A stretch of 64,000 bases of DNA from Adiantum capillus-veneris (GCA_014529385.2 CM043958.1:143900734-143964733), one strand, 5' to 3'; positions 1 through 11,550 are shown, numbered from the stretch's first letter. A program made the numbers and translations. Notes: generated by a model not told the origin, from the letters alone.

Positions 1-1080
1 GCAAAGGACATTGTTGAAATATATCTTTTTGTTTGTTCATTTCCAGCCCTTAAGTTTGCTTGTGCCAAAATTGTACCACAACCATGCAAATGTTATTCCT
101 TGACTTGGCTTTTGGCAGTTTCCAAGTACAAAAGAATGATGCCTTTCTTTGCTTCTCTATTCTCCTTTTGTTGTTGCAATCCAATAATTACAAAGGAGAT
201 CTTGATTAGTGGGACTTGTCTCAATGGAGCTGCATATTGAATGGATTTGTGTGTTTTCATCAAATTCAAATATAGCACTAAATCCTTTGCAAAGTACCCA
301 TTTTGGTACTCTTCTACATGGCATCACTTATAGATAATGTCAAAAGCATAAAGGCAGTACAAAGTATGACTTTTTAATATATGGCAATGGTCCTTAATGG
401 TACCAAAGATCAGTGCATAGTACCCTAGCCTCTCTAAAGTACCCAATTTGGTACTCTCCTACATTGTAGTAGTTCTATATAGCACCAAATTACTAAAGAC
501 ATTACCAAATTTGGATCTCTCATCCTATGGAAATGGACATTGATAGTAACAACAACAACTTGTATTGGACCAATGCCTAAGTGGAGTAACAAATTTCGTA
601 CTCCACTGCATGATAGTGGACTTGTATGAAAAGCTCTCTAAATACTACCAAATTTGCAGGGTGTTGGTATTGTCTAGCTCTTAAATGCTATTCTATTTCA
701 AGGGGCAATAATTACATAGAATACCAATCAATACCTTTTATACTACCAAAGTCTCTTTGGAGCACCAAAATACTTTGTGTATTGTTGTGTCTTGGTTCTA
801 TAGTGTACCAAAGACGAGATATATGAATCATTTTTGTTACACAATAGTATTTTTTTGGTGTTTTGTTTTTGAAGTTTGAGTACCAAAGATGGTTGTGGAG
901 TACCATTTTTGGTACTCTTCACCAAGAAAGCATAATCACAAACTTTAATGTTTTTACATGTGATCGTACCCTTACTCCAAAATAGGGGTCAAAATATGCC
1001 AGGAATGGAATATGGTTCCACAATTGTAGTCGAACGGACTACACACAAAATCAAGATGCACAAGCTCCCAAAAAAAAATC
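1..1080. other. AT-rich tract with recurring GTACCAAA / TTTGGTAC motifs
   Basis: No gene is recognised. The tract is AT-rich and repeatedly uses short inverted motifs of the form AGTACC-A/T-rich-GGTACTC, for example near 293-312, 437-459 and 898-920, with many single ACCAAA or TTTGGT copies between them. The short reading frames on both strands have no family resemblance. It may be a decayed repeat, but I cannot assign a class. Confidence 0.45.
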
Positions 1081-1249
1081 ACCTCAATCAGAGATCATTT
1101 GATGATGGCTCTTGAAAATCTCGAGACTGCTTTTTTTTTCTACTCCCACTTGCTCCTCTAAGGTGCTCAAACTTATCAGTCTTTGATACCCATTTTAAGA
1201 GATAGATAAGGAGAGAGCTTAAGATCTTGCAAGAAAGCATGTGCGTGTG

Positions 1250-1271
1250 CACACACACGCATGCGTGCGTG

Positions 1272-1305
<34 letters not shown>

Positions 1306-1341
1306 GGCAAAATCTTATTCTTCTTCTTCTTCTTCTTCTTC
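1250..1341. repeat. CA/GT microsatellite followed by a TTC microsatellite
   Basis: An interrupted CA/CG dinucleotide tract ends in pure CA at about 1274-1302. It is followed at about 1317-1341 by a TTC trinucleotide run. The Cys/Val-rich minus-strand reading frame here is a by-product of the repeat. Confidence 0.9.
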
Positions 1342-1487
1342 ACTAACTCAAGATAAGAAGTCTACAATGCATAAAAGAAAGAATAAAACATAAGGGGAAA
1401 CTACTACAATAGTAAATGAGTTGGATGGATAAGTGTGGTATCACTTTGGTAGGTAGACCAAGTTGGTGTAGTCCAACACTAGTATCA

Positions 1488-1763
1488 CTAGGAAGATATG
1501 TGATTTCTCAGATTCCTCTCGAGTATGATTTTGTGCACTTGGTCCCTCCATAGAGACCATTCTTGGAAGAAAAGTAGAGATTCTATATTCACCTTCCAAC
1601 TTGCATAGTTTTTTCCATTGAGGTTTTTAGCTCCCTCAAAGTGTAGGTTGTATAGAATTGGTGCCATCTTGAAATTCTCACAAGTGATGTGATGAAGAGG
1701 GATTTTGCCACTCACCCAAAATCACTCGATTTCTCTACCTAATACAACCTGTGTTTGATACCA
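1488..1763 (-). pseudogene. Ty1/copia gag N-terminal fragment with a degenerate primer-binding site
   Basis: On the minus strand a short frame (1488-1715) contains LNGKNYASWKVNIESLL followed by W-x-x-W. This pattern is typical of the N-terminal gag region of plant copia elements, where the L-x-G-x-N-Y-x-x-W-K block opens the domain. About 40 bases upstream on the same strand, at 1752-1763, is TGGTATCAAACA, which keeps the first eight bases of the initiator Met-tRNA primer site and then diverges. In + coordinates the sequence from 1764 begins TGAGAAAA, compatible with an LTR edge. The rest of gag and all of pol are absent, so this is a 5' remnant only. Confidence 0.55.
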
Positions 1764-1767
1764 TGAG

Positions 1768-2900
1768 AAAAAATGTAGATATCAAGAGATGGATCTTTGT
1801 GCCAAGATATGAGTGAGATAAGGAGAACAAAGGTATAACTAAAAAGTATGAAAGAGACAAATGATATGATGAAAGAAATAGCTTTATTAGCTACTACCAA
1901 GAAACTCACGACATGTGCCATAAGTGTATTGTAAAGCCAAAACTAAATGATCATAAAGAATCACGATCAATACCTGACCATAAACTGGGTTACTATAATC
2001 TCATGGACTGCCAAGATTTGGTATTTCGTAATCACCATGCATAGATCTTGATGTATATAACCATAAAACAAATCTGAGAAGAGGAAAAATCAACACACAC
2101 TTTATGAATTAAGCATTTAGTACAAAATGTGGTCAAGCACTTTCTACTGATGCTATTAATGCACCATAAGAGACATACATGTTTATGAGATTATAGACAA
2201 CATCAAGTGCACTACTCTCAAATAAGATCTTCTCTAAAACAAGAAGCTCGTCAAGCATGTTTTGAAACACATCAACAATTTGCATAACTCACCATAAGGA
2301 ATCTCAACTATGTCTCATACACCCATCCCTAGTTGAATTCACACACTCAATCATGTGACACATAACTTTCCATTAACACACTATTCACATTCACTTGTAC
2401 TCCTGTAAACAAAATACAAAAAAGAGAGAAAAAATGATCCTGACAAATTCTGAGCACACACAACACTTTCTGGTGTCAAGTGTTTGCTGCCTTGCCATTG
2501 CAATCTACAAGTAGTAGTGAATGTCAAACACATCTCACACATTTGCATTACATCAATTTACTAGGGCTACCTTGGTTTCATACCAATGCTATGCTGTCTA
2601 CATGTACTTTGTATCTACTACCTGCTAGTGTTAATTTTTGTTAGTGCTACCTCTTATTGGTAGAAGAAAAAACCCAACACCAAAGCTCCAATAAAAAACA
2701 ACCCGTTGAATGTTTTGGTCTCAAGTTTACATAAAAAGATCCACACATAGAACATTACCTCCTTTGTGAGATTTGTTTACTATCCTAAAGCTCCACAACT
2801 TTACATAGCATACAAAATCTCAATCTTAGTGTTGAGCTTCCATAAGCCCCAATTCCCACATTGAAGCCATCCTATCCTCACACAGAAGATTGAGCCGTCA
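1768..2900. other. No gene recognised
   Basis: AT-rich sequence. Part of it (from 1764) may be the LTR of the preceding minus-strand copia remnant, but I could not find its second edge. I see no conserved protein motif, RNA gene or tandem array. Confidence 0.4.
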
Positions 2901-3102
2901 GCTCTAATACTACTTAAAAGAAGATGATGTGTGCAAAGAGTGAGAGCAAGAGAGGAGAGTACACAGAGTCTATGGGTGGAGCTCATGCACTAACCTATAA
3001 CCTCCAACTCCCTTATTCTTTGTATATATGATAAGGTTAATATTTTGGGATAGTGTGCAATCGGACATGGTCGTTGGGCATAGTGATTCTTTAACCCCAA
3101 CA
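2901..3102 (-). mobile_element. Short copia-type LTR remnant with degenerate Met-tRNA primer site
   Basis: On the minus strand the segment starts at 3102 with TGTTGGGGTTAAAG, the same opening as the LTRs at 23576, 23830 and (reverse) 63051. It carries a CCTTAT...AGAATAAGG pair as in those LTRs. Its downstream side has TAGTATTAGAGC (2901-2912), which differs at two positions from the primer site TGGTATCAGAGC. The 3' LTR edge is uncertain (about 2925). No coding part is attached. Confidence 0.5.
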
Positions 3103-4267
3103 CAATTAGCATGTTAATTTTTGAATATTATGAGCTAGAATGATGAGTTCTATGGGTGAAAGAGTACTCTAACCATACAACCCAAGAAAACTCTATCTTG
3201 CTTCATCTTGAAATACTCAACTTGGAGGGTAGGTGCATAGTAAATAGTGAATCTAGGGAAATCTCTCATATTTACCAAGTTAAATACTATGAAAACCACA
3301 CTAGTGTCTACCATACATAAACACACATTGGGTATTGCATTCAAGATTTATTTGTATCAGTTTTGGCATGTTGTATGAAATTTATTCTTCAGGAAACATA
3401 GATATCTATTTGCTATTGTTAAAGTTTCTTGTATTTTAGATGCTTGTATTTTTTCTTGTGGAGGCTTAAAAAAAGGGTTAATGAAACATGTCAATAAATC
3501 TTTTCTTAAAATGCCTCTTGGAGGCAATAGATTGCAGGCACAAAATGCCTCTTGCAGCTAGAGCTTGGGACCAAATGGAGATTTTTTAGTACTACATCTT
3601 TCCACATAACCTTGTTCTCATTTCTTATTGGTATCTATAAGACATAAAATGGTAAGTAAAAAGCATTAATATAACTCACACAAACAAAGAAAAAAGAAAC
3701 CAATTTTCAAAATGCAAAAGATAACCAAAATACAACCGCAACAAATGAATAACTTATAATTTGACCTATATGGAGGATTAGAGTTCTCAGGATGACAATG
3801 TGTATGTTGCATTAGGACATCCTTCAAGCGAGTATGAAGAAGATGAAGGGGAAGGGGCAAAGGAGCGAAGAATATGAAAGAGGGGAAGACATAGAAGAGC
3901 AAGAAGAAACAAAAGTGGGAAAGAGAGAAGAGGTAAGATTCAAAATCAATTTTTGCAGTTGAAAGTGGCTTTCTTGAGGTAAAACTATATCACTTACCTC
4001 AAAAAATTGACACTTACCCAAAGTCATCGAAAAAAGAAATACCATTCTAAAAACAAGTTTTAAAAATTAAGATTCCGTAATAGAAGTCCTCATATCATTG
4101 GATGCCCTTCTCTCATCGAACAAGAGCACTCTCTGCCATGAAAATTAATTTCTAACTTTTGAAAAATATTTTCCATCTTAATTTGGCCATTTACATGCGG
4201 AGAAAATAAAAGAGAACGAGTGAAGTTGATTAAAGTGCTTATGGACTAGCTTGGTCAAAAGCTTGGG
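3103..4267. other. No gene recognised
   Basis: AT-rich sequence with short random frames. It abuts a truncated copia F LTR on the right; the phrase GCTTGGGACCAAA occurs both near 3565 and at 4261, so this may be a small local duplication. I see nothing else. Confidence 0.4.
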
Positions 4268-4389
4268 ACCAAAGGAGAGAGATGGGCGTATATACAATGC
4301 ACGGGGGAAAAAACATCCTAAAGAGGGAAAAAAAGCCCCGGCGGTCCTAGTGTGTTCACACACATCACTACCACATGTATATGGTAACA
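4268..4389 (-). mobile_element. Truncated 3' LTR of copia family F (minus strand)
   Basis: Read on the minus strand, the LTR opens at 4389 with TGTTACCATATACATG directly after a polypurine tract. It matches the plus-strand LTR at 23030-23255 as far as CGCCCATC and then stops matching near 4268. About 100 bp of the LTR is therefore missing here. Confidence 0.75.
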
Positions 4390-4390
4390 A

Positions 4391-4401
4391 ATCCCCCCTG
4401 G
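4391..4401 (-). promoter_or_regulatory. Polypurine tract of copia family F
   Basis: The minus strand reads CCAGGGGGGATT immediately before the LTR edge. This is the expected plus-strand primer for LTR retrotransposon replication, and the same tract sits before the LTR at 23030. Confidence 0.75.
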
Positions 4402-5189
4402 AGTGATGCAATGAACGAGAGCTGGCACATGAGTAAAGGGAAGTGCCATGCCCTGAGGACATGATCAGTCCACAAAGGGGAGTAAGCCCAAAGCTTTGCG
4501 AAAAGCTTCAAGCTTCTCACGAGACAATGCCTTTGTGAAAAGATCTGCAAGGTTGTCCTGTGTTGGCACATAAGCCAAACTGATCTCTCCTGTTGAGAGC
4601 CTCTCCCCGAGATAGTGGTAATGCACCTCAATGTGCTTTGTGCGAGCATGAAAAACTGGGTTCCTCACAACTGCCAATGCGCTCTGATTGTCAGTGTAGA
4701 TAGTGTTGGCAGTGTCCTGTCCGACACCCAAATCAGCCATAAGGCGTTTGAGCCATACACACTCAACCTTGGGCTATGCATAAATCTGCTGAATTGTGAG
4801 ACTGCAAACTGATATCTGGCCTCGTGTTGCATACATAAATGAGGCAGCCAACAGCAGTTTGGTAAAGAGTGACATCAGCAGGATCGCCAGCATCATGTAG
4901 ACTCAACTTCAAACCTGTTTCCATGGGAGTGGCAATAGGTTTGCAATCCTCAAGTCCAAACTTACATAGCAATGTCTCTATGTAACTTTCTCTGACACAA
5001 GGCAATACCACCATCATACTGCTTAAACTGTATACCCAAGTAATGATGCAACAACCCCAAATCTTTCATCTTGAAAGTAGCATTCAAATCAGCCTTAAAT
5101 TCAGCAATATGTCTCTCATTTGGTTCAGTGATCAACAAATCATAGACATAAACAACCACAATGAGAAGTACATCACCCTCACGCTATAG
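4402..5189 (-). pseudogene. Copia family F pol: 3' half of reverse transcriptase plus RNase H, broken
   Basis: The minus strand encodes the copia reverse transcriptase core and the RNase H C-terminus in separate frames. At 5139-5150 the catalytic motif reads YVYD where the family has YVDD, so the second active-site residue position is mutated. Further on come SHNSADLCIAQG-type sequence and then, after a jump at about 4767, MADLGVGQDTAN, TDNQSALAVV, HARTKHIEVHYHY and YVPTQDNLADLFTKAL. The jump removes the DSDWAG and CE-x-EYRA parts of RNase H that are present in the plus-strand copy. The pol sequence is cut at 5189 by gypsy A. Its upstream part resumes at 19553, with about 110 codons lost at the junction. 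Confidence 0.85.
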
Positions 5190-6762
5190 TGACGCCCCAC
5201 GTTTATTGAGAAAAAAACACACATAAAAAGAAAAAAAGAAGGTTTTAAGGTTTTCTTACAAAAGAGCCATAACTTTTTGCAGTATCGATGATTACAGATA
5301 AATAATGCTTGGGATTCTTTGGGTGAGATAATGGCGTCTCTTGAAGTTTAATGATTATGATATGGCAACGTGATAGGGTTGGCATGGCATTTGGTCAATA
5401 TTAAAGAAAACAAAGGTGATTGAGGAGCTTCATAAGCTTTCTATGCTTGCACTTTGATGATTGCGTTTAGTAATGCTTTGGCTAATATGCGAGAGGAGGC
5501 TTTGATCATCCGGTGTTTTTGTATGGTTGTGGGAGGAAAGTGAGGTACCTGGCAATGCTTTGGTTTATGGAAGTGATCAACGCCGTCTTGGGATAGGATG
5601 CAAATCGAATTGGTGGCAATGACCACCACTAAAGCAATGTGAATGGCCGCTTATATCGAAGCTTTTAATAAAGCCTTGCTTTATTAATATCGACGCAGCG
5701 CGTCGCTTAAAGGGGCGACCTCGAGCAACAGAAAGGGACAGCGCCGTCTGGAGAGAGAGAGAAGAAAGCAAGGCGTACTTCGCTGAGGAAGTCGTCTCGA
5801 GGGAGCTGCAGGGCTTGATGCCATCGACCAGGCGCGCAGGGAAAGCAGGAAAAAGTGCGCCACCCGAAGGAGCGAGTCACTGTCGGAGGTTGCTTTTGAC
5901 GGACGAGGGCGCGCAAGGAAAGAGGATTAAGCAGGAGCCGCCGTTGAGTGCTCTAGAGGGCCGACAGTTCATAAAGTGCAGAGCGGGAAGCGCACAACGA
6001 GAGCGAGGGGCGTGTCTTCGATTGCAGCCTTGTAGGTTGACGAGCAGGTTGGCAAGGGGAGTCTGCGAGGAGCAGCAGGGGGGGGGGGGGGGGGGGGGGG
6101 GGGGGTTTGATGCTGTTAAGCAACTGCAGGAACGCGTGCAAGGTGGAGGCCGCTACAGTCATGCAAAGAGCCGACAGGAGTTGCGCTCGTTATGGTAGAA
6201 GGCTTGCAGGAGGAGACAAGCTGGCGATTTTAGGGGCACGTGTCTTTCAAGCAGAGTGAGTTGTCGACAGTCAGAGGCAACGTTTTTTTTTTGTTTAAAA
6301 TCGAAGTTGAGTTTTTTTTTAAGTGAACAAGGGGGAGTGCATACCAAGAAAGCCGAGTATCGACAAGAAATTGACAAACTGCAGCGGTAACTATGATAGA
6401 AACTTGAGGAGCAACTTCATGAAGTTCGAGTGAGCAGGTTTACAAAGAAAGTGCACTATTGATAAGGAAGGCAAGTTTGTGTTCGTAGAAGAAGTTGAGA
6501 AGAGCAAGGGAAGTGTATTGAGGCCATAAAGCTTTGGCTTTGCACGTCCGCTCAGAATCTTGGCAGAGTTTAGAGCACTTCATGCCTATTACAGTTGAAG
6601 TTTCCTTCGTATCCAGATTTTAAGCTCATTTAGTTTAATAACTTAAGATTCTAAGGTGTCGTTTGTGTCATCTGTTGTATGTTTCTCTCATCAAATTCCC
6701 ACAGCGAGCAACCCAGTGTTGATCCCGGCTCACTAATCACACTTATTTTTCCCCGATATCTT
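5190..6762 (+). mobile_element. 5' LTR of gypsy A (right edge uncertain)
   Basis: The LTR begins TGACGCCCCACG, and about 880 bp of it is repeated at 18662-19545. It probably ends between 6743 (after AATCACA) and 6762, just before the likely primer site. At roughly 1.55 kb it is long, and it contains a GA tract and a 28-base G run. The Ser/Leu- or Gly-rich frames across it are not genes. Confidence 0.75.
6078..6105 (+). repeat. 28-base G homopolymer in the gypsy A LTR
   Basis: An uninterrupted run of G follows AGCAGCA. The equivalent place in the 3' LTR lies just beyond that LTR's truncation point, so it cannot be compared. Length is prone to sequencing and assembly error. Confidence 0.85.
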
Positions 6763-6779
6763 TGGTGAACCCGACGTGA
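6763..6779 (+). promoter_or_regulatory. Probable primer-binding site of gypsy A
   Basis: TGGTGAACCCGACGTGA lies between the LTR and the gag start. Its complement ends in ...TTCACCA and has the look of a tRNA acceptor/T-arm 3' end. I did not identify which tRNA. It is not the Met-type site used by the copia families here. Confidence 0.5.
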
Positions 6780-6811
6780 AAGCGAGCCGGGGTGGGACTT
6801 GGTAGCAAAAG

Positions 6812-7248
6812 ATGTCGACACCACAGGAAGTAGCAATGCAACAAATGATGCACCAGTTCGCAGCCTATATGCAGCAGCAGCAACAACAGTACCAACAAAA
6901 TGAACGTATTCGTCAAGCAAGGTATACAGTAACTGAAAAGCTGCAAAGATTTGAAGGTCGTGATATTTTAAAATTTTGTACTGTTTATGAGCAATCTATG
7001 GAGGATTATGGAGTTAATGATAATGACTCAGTGGAAGGTTTCACTTTAAGGCTCGAATTGAAGAAATTTGGGTAACACATGGTGCAAACTGGTAGGAGTT
7101 TAAGAAGGCTTTACAAGAAGAGTATTTTCTCGAAGATTCTCAACGGGTTACCAAGAAAAGCTTTATGAAATGGATATAGCAGAAGGATAAAGGATTATCT
7201 GCAAGAGAATTGCTACGAGCTTTTGAAAAGAAATTTGAAATAGTTATC
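6812..7248 (+). pseudogene. Gypsy A gag, N-terminal part, interrupted by the CACTA element
   Basis: The frame opens at an ATG (MSTPQEVAMQQMMHQFAAYM) with a Gln-rich stretch and the phrase KLQRFEGRDI, as in gypsy gag proteins. It breaks after about 87 codons with a stop; related sequence continues in other frames through EFKKALQEEYF and SARELLRAFEKKFE to 7248. There the CACTA transposon begins. The gag sequence resumes at 13258. Confidence 0.7.
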
Positions 7249-7251
7249 TAC
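7249..7251. repeat. Target-site duplication TAC, left of CACTA element
   Basis: TAC stands immediately before the CACTA terminus and again at 13255-13257 immediately after the other end. Three-base duplications are the rule for CACTA elements. Confidence 0.85.
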
Positions 7252-7325
7252 CACTACAAGAGGTTGTGTACGTGCTCTTGTGACGCTGTTAGCGACGGAA
7301 ATACATTGGGTTTTTATAACCCCCG

Positions 7326-7506
7326 GCGTCGCTAAAACCGTCGCTACGAGCGTCGCTACGAGAGCGTTGCTATATGCATCGCTATAGGCGTCGCTATATG
7401 CGTCGCTAAAAGCGTCGCTATATAGCGACGCTCATAGCGACGCTTATAGCGACGTTTACACAGAAGACTATAGCGACGCTACAGAGCCATAAATAGCGAC
7501 GCCCGA
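7326..7506. repeat. Left subterminal repeats of the CACTA element
   Basis: About a dozen 9-bp units, GCGTCGCTA first on the plus strand and then inverted as TAGCGACGC from about 7423, including a palindrome where the two orientations meet (GCTATATAGC). Matching units sit at the other end (13135-13235). In En/Spm elements such motifs bind the TNPA-type protein; that role is inferred here. Confidence 0.85.
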
Positions 7507-7852
7507 GAGATATATTTTTTTGGTGGCAGGGCATCCATCAACCATATTGTACTTGATTCACTTTTTAAAAAAAGTGCAAGGGTAGATAATAGACCCAAAA
7601 TAGTCACCCACAAGACACATTGTTTGCAAAATTGACAATTGTACACATCATAGGCAAAATGAATTGATTGGCAAATGTAATAATGACAATTGTACAACAT
7701 CATAGGCATAAAGAATTGATTGGCAAAAGGAACTGCGATGACAAATGTAATAATATACATGGTTCAAAAAGACGTATAAAATCCGTCTCATGATACATAA
7801 GCTATGAGAAACCCTAAACTAATGCTATCTAGCTACGGCTAAACTGACGTCG
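7507..7852. other. CACTA internal, non-coding
   Basis: Between the subterminal repeats and the 3' end of the minus-strand TNPA-like gene. It contains two diverged copies of a phrase ATTGGCAAA...GTAATAATGACAATTG (about 7657 and 7700). No gene is seen; it would include the 3' UTR of the neighbouring gene. Confidence 0.4.
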
Positions 7853-9179
7853 TCTAGTCAGACGTCTCATCGCGTCCAAGCGGCGTATCTGTCGGATTCT
7901 GCAAAAAAAGACAATAAGACAGCTTTCAGTAAGTATAAACATATAACGACATTTATAAAACAATACAAAAAATAAAAAAGAGTAAACCCTAATACTAACC
8001 ATGCCGCCGCAAGAACTGAGAATGTCCATCAGGGCGTTTAAGCCCTTCTTGCTTGCGTACTCGCGCTCGTACGGTGTGGGATCACGTCCTGTCATCGACC
8101 ACTGTCAAAACATACAAAGATTTCATTATGTTAGAATTAAAAAACTCATAAACCCTAAACTATTGAACATAAAGAGCAATGTGAAAACACTTACAAAATC
8201 GGCCTCAAATGATGCCCATCCACCGCTCCCCAAGTGGTGCGAGCTCCCTGCCTCTACTCGCGCTCTGGCTGCATTCTTTTGTTGCTTCCACTTGTCGGGA
8301 TTCTCGCGCGCTGCTTTCTTCACATTCTTCCAATCTTCTTTGGCCAGCCAATCTGGCCTGTTCCACCCATTCTTGATTGCTTTTTGCACTTCGGAACGCT
8401 TGTGTTTGCAGTATTCGCGCATTCGAATCTTCATTAGGTCTTCATTGAAGCGCTGATCCCGTGTTGGAACGGGAAACTCATCATGAAGTATGCTGATGAC
8501 TCTGTTTTTTAAATCACTTGGTACTTCACTCCATTTGTTTAGTATGTAGTGTCTAAACAGCGGAGAGCAAAGACCACGCATGCGCGAGATCACCTTCTTG
8601 CCGTCATCATCCATGATGATGCCGCCGCTGATGTCGACGGAGTAAGGCAAGCCCTCTGGCCGGTGACGCGTGAACCTGGGTGTCTCGGCAGGGGTCTCTA
8701 GCGGCGTGTCGATGGGGGTACGGACGTCAGGTGTCTCCATCGGCGTCTGGGCCCCGAAGCGAGGAGTGTCGAGTGGGGTGGCTCCTGGCGGAGTAGGTAG
8801 AGGTGTGTAGCTTCTAGGAACAGTCAGCCGTGCAAAACCTGGCGTAGATGGCGATGTTGTGGCTGGTGTGGGGACGGGCAAAGAAGGGAGGGTAAAGAGC
8901 CTCGTCGAACACGAAGCGGTGTGGACGCATCGGTGGCGGAATCCCCACAACAACCGCCACCGCCACCACTAGAGCGCCGGTGTCTAGACGAGTGTGAAGC
9001 TCGTCTCGTCGACGCCGAAGCTTCGGAGCGCGCCGAATGCTCCGAAAGAGAGGGAGATGCGGATGGAGTAGGAACGCGCGATGATGCGCCAGAGCGATGA
9101 CGCTACACGTACCACTGTCTACGCTGCGGTGACAAAGAAGAAAGAAACTCCTCATCATCCATACCTGCATTAAACACAC
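7853..9179 (-). pseudogene. CACTA Transposase_24 (TNPA-like) gene, multi-exon
   Basis: The main exon (8195 to about 8930, minus strand) has a Pro/Thr-rich N-terminal part with TPLDTPRFG and TPIDTPLETP repeats, then KWSEVPSDLKNRVIS, RMREYCKHKRSEV and NGWNRPDWLAKEDW. It ends ARVEAGSSHHLGSGGWASF. That succession fits the Transposase_24 family of plant CACTA elements. A plausible intron (8102-8194) has a GTAAGT donor and a CAG acceptor. The next exon reads WSMTGRDPTPYEREY. A third short exon may end PTDTPLGRDETSD near 7853. Upstream, MDDEEFLSSLSPQRRQW (near 9163) starts a Ser-rich tract with a stop codon and a frame change, so the gene is probably dead. In the family this protein is the accessory DNA-binding factor. 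Confidence 0.75.
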
Positions 9180-9434
9180 GAATATTTAAACTTAATATTG
9201 AATGAATAGAGTAGACAATGACGCAAAGACCATTAAATACAATGACGTAATGACGCATATAAATACAATGACGCAATGAATTGAGTGATAGAAGAGGCAA
9301 GTCGAAAACTCAGAATTTTCAATCAAAAGATGTGAGCGCGAGTAGAAAAGAGCGTTATACACCATGGAAGGTACTTAGAGAGCCAGAGCTTTTACAAAAC
9401 GGAGCAAAATTGTTCAAATACAATATTTGTGGCT

Positions 9435-10190
9435 TTAAGAGATCTCTCTCTCATCCTTGCATAACTCAGCATAACTTCCTATATCTATATAGAGCTCTCC
9501 GTTTAAACACATATCCTCTGTTTCATTTTGTAGCTCCTCTGCATGCACCCCATATAGAGTAGTAGCATCTTGATGCTCGTCTGGCACCACCGCAGCGGCT
9601 TCTGATTGAGCATCTTCTCTGATCTCCTCCATTGATGTCGTTGTGATTGGCACATGGTAGCCTTCATACGTCCTTGCACTACGAGGGGCTACCTCTATGA
9701 CGTACCACCAGTTTGATGTAGACTTTGTAGGATGAATTATTACCTGCCAGAGCCACATAACTTACATGAGAGCTTTCAAGCACATAACTTGTAAAAGGGG
9801 GATGTTAACTATTTACATACTTACTTGTTCACAATGCTCGGGTAGTACGAAAGTGTCTCTTAGGTCAGTCCATTTCTTAGTAGAATCCACCTCAAGAAAA
9901 CCAGACTCTCCTCTACGCACAGTAGCGTTGCGACCCTCCATGATTATCTTGAACCATTGCACGTCGAACAAGTCGACAAAAAATCCTCTGTAATCGATCC
10001 TCAAAATCTCTTGCAGCGTGCCGAAGTAAGTGAGTTCCGCCACCACAGGATCTGCATCAGAGGAACGTCGTCGACTAGACTGTTCAAATTTTGCCATGAT
10101 TCCACAATCTTGAGTAAAACGCTTTTTGTCGATTTGTTCCACCCTAAAATATCGACCTTTACACCATGCTGCTGTGTATGACTTATACTA
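9435..10190 (-). pseudogene. C-terminal domain (DUF4216) of CACTA TNPD transposase
   Basis: On the minus strand, GRYFRVEQIDKKRFTQDCG, YFGTLQEILRIDYRGF, VDLFDVQWFKIIMEGR and GFLEVD follow the pattern of DUF4216, which closes plant CACTA TNPD transposases. A good intron (9744-9825: GTAAGTATG donor, GGCAG acceptor) joins EHCEQ to VIIHPTKSTSNWWYVIEVAP. After that the protein becomes acidic and ends near 9435. Together with the N-terminal piece at 10400-11200 it formed one gene. The catalytic Transposase_21 and DUF4218 parts that normally separate them are gone. Confidence 0.75.
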
Positions 10191-10399
10191 CAACGAACAA
10201 AGATTATGAGTGGCCGTTCAAACGTTTATAAATAAAGTCACTTGCTAGTCGTACATTGCAAACTTACCTTGGTCGCGCAACCTCGAGAGTACTCCCACTC
10301 TTCTTCAGTCACTTCGTCACCGCATTGTTGTGCGCTTTTCAATTGGTTGTGCAACCATCTTAAGCTCATGAAGGTTGGTACGCTCTCCAGAACCGCTGG

Positions 10400-11200
10400 A
10401 TAGTGCATCGGTGGTCGTCTATGTATTCCCCTCTGAAAAGAATGCAGTCATTAGGACAAGCATGGATAGAATTGTAATCCATCCCCAAGTTTCGCAAAAT
10501 CTTTCTTGCTTCATCTCGGGAATCTGGCATCACATTGTCAGCTGGTAGGTAGTATGTGCTCTGTCAGCAATCTACACAACATAAAAATATGATACAATCG
10601 TGTAAAAATCTATCAGATCATTATACATTTAGAGTTTTATTAAAATAAACTAATTGTAATAGATCACCTGAAAAGCGCTGTGACGCTAGTGTCACTCCAT
10701 CCAAACTTTGCCTGCATGTTGAGAAGAACCAGGAGTGCTTTCAATCTAGACATACGTGCTCCATTATACAATGGCGTATCGGCTTCACTTTTCATATCAT
10801 CATAGATAAGACTTTCTGAATCCATGATCGTCTCGATCATTTCATCAATCTCGCGCTCAAACATTGCCTCGTTGGGAATGTGCTCTGCATGATCATCCCC
10901 CGAGCTGTCAGAGGCTACATCTTGTGGCCTCACATATGCTGCTTGACCAAAGCGCCTGCGAACACGTCTATTGGGTTGCAAGATTGCTGCTTGTTGGCCA
11001 GCGTCATAGTCCGACGAGTTATAATTGGCAACAACTCGATCTATAATAGATGGATCGAACTCGCCAAATTCGCGAACGTGCAGCAAAGAAACACGTCTTG
11101 TCCGTCGCACAGCATGCTTGCATTGATTACAAGGACATAAGACCCTCGTTGAGAGATAGGTGTTTCGGTTGGACGGTCCCACATCCTCGTCGCTACTCAT
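10400..11200 (-). pseudogene. N-terminal part of CACTA TNPD transposase
   Basis: The ATG at 11200 (minus) opens MSSDEDVGPSNRNTYLSTRV and then CPCNQCKH, the Cys pattern of the Transpos_assoc domain. An acidic linker leads to ADTPLYNGARMSRLKALLVL. After a break at about 10664, which may be an intron, LPADNVMPDSRDEARKIL, LGMDYNSIHACPNDCILF and RGEY follow; these stand at the entrance of the transposase core in the family. The core itself is missing: only about 200 bp later the sequence is already in the C-terminal region (LHNQLKSAQQCGDEV, then DUF4216). The transposase is therefore internally deleted and should be inactive. Confidence 0.8.
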
Positions 11201-11550
11201 AATGAGGATAAAAAACTTATAACCTGGACAACAAATTTAATATTCTATTGGCATTCTTCGTCTTATCTCTCTCTCTCTCTCTCTTTACCTCACATTCTCT
11301 AGTCATGTCCAATCCCCGCACACCTCGGTCTAGAGGTGCACGGAGATCAGAACCACCGGGTTATAATCTCGTCTTTATTGGTCAATACCTATATTTGTGG
11401 GTTCAAGAAACATACACACCCACGTCTACATGATACTGCATGTAGTGGACAAAACCCCTTTGCCTCTTCTCTAGCTGTAGCACTTCACAGCATCTTAACA
11501 TCTTTTCACAGTAGATCTTTTCACTGTTCGTCTAACTCTAAACCCTAAAC

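Noticed and set aside
5815-6198. 127-codon plus-strand frame with a Gly run
   Set aside because: It lies in the non-coding LTR of gypsy A, the Gly run is the G homopolymer, and a broken version recurs in the 3' LTR.
8001-8456. 151-codon plus-strand frame
   Set aside because: It is the antisense of the Transposase_24 exon, which has clear family motifs on the minus strand.
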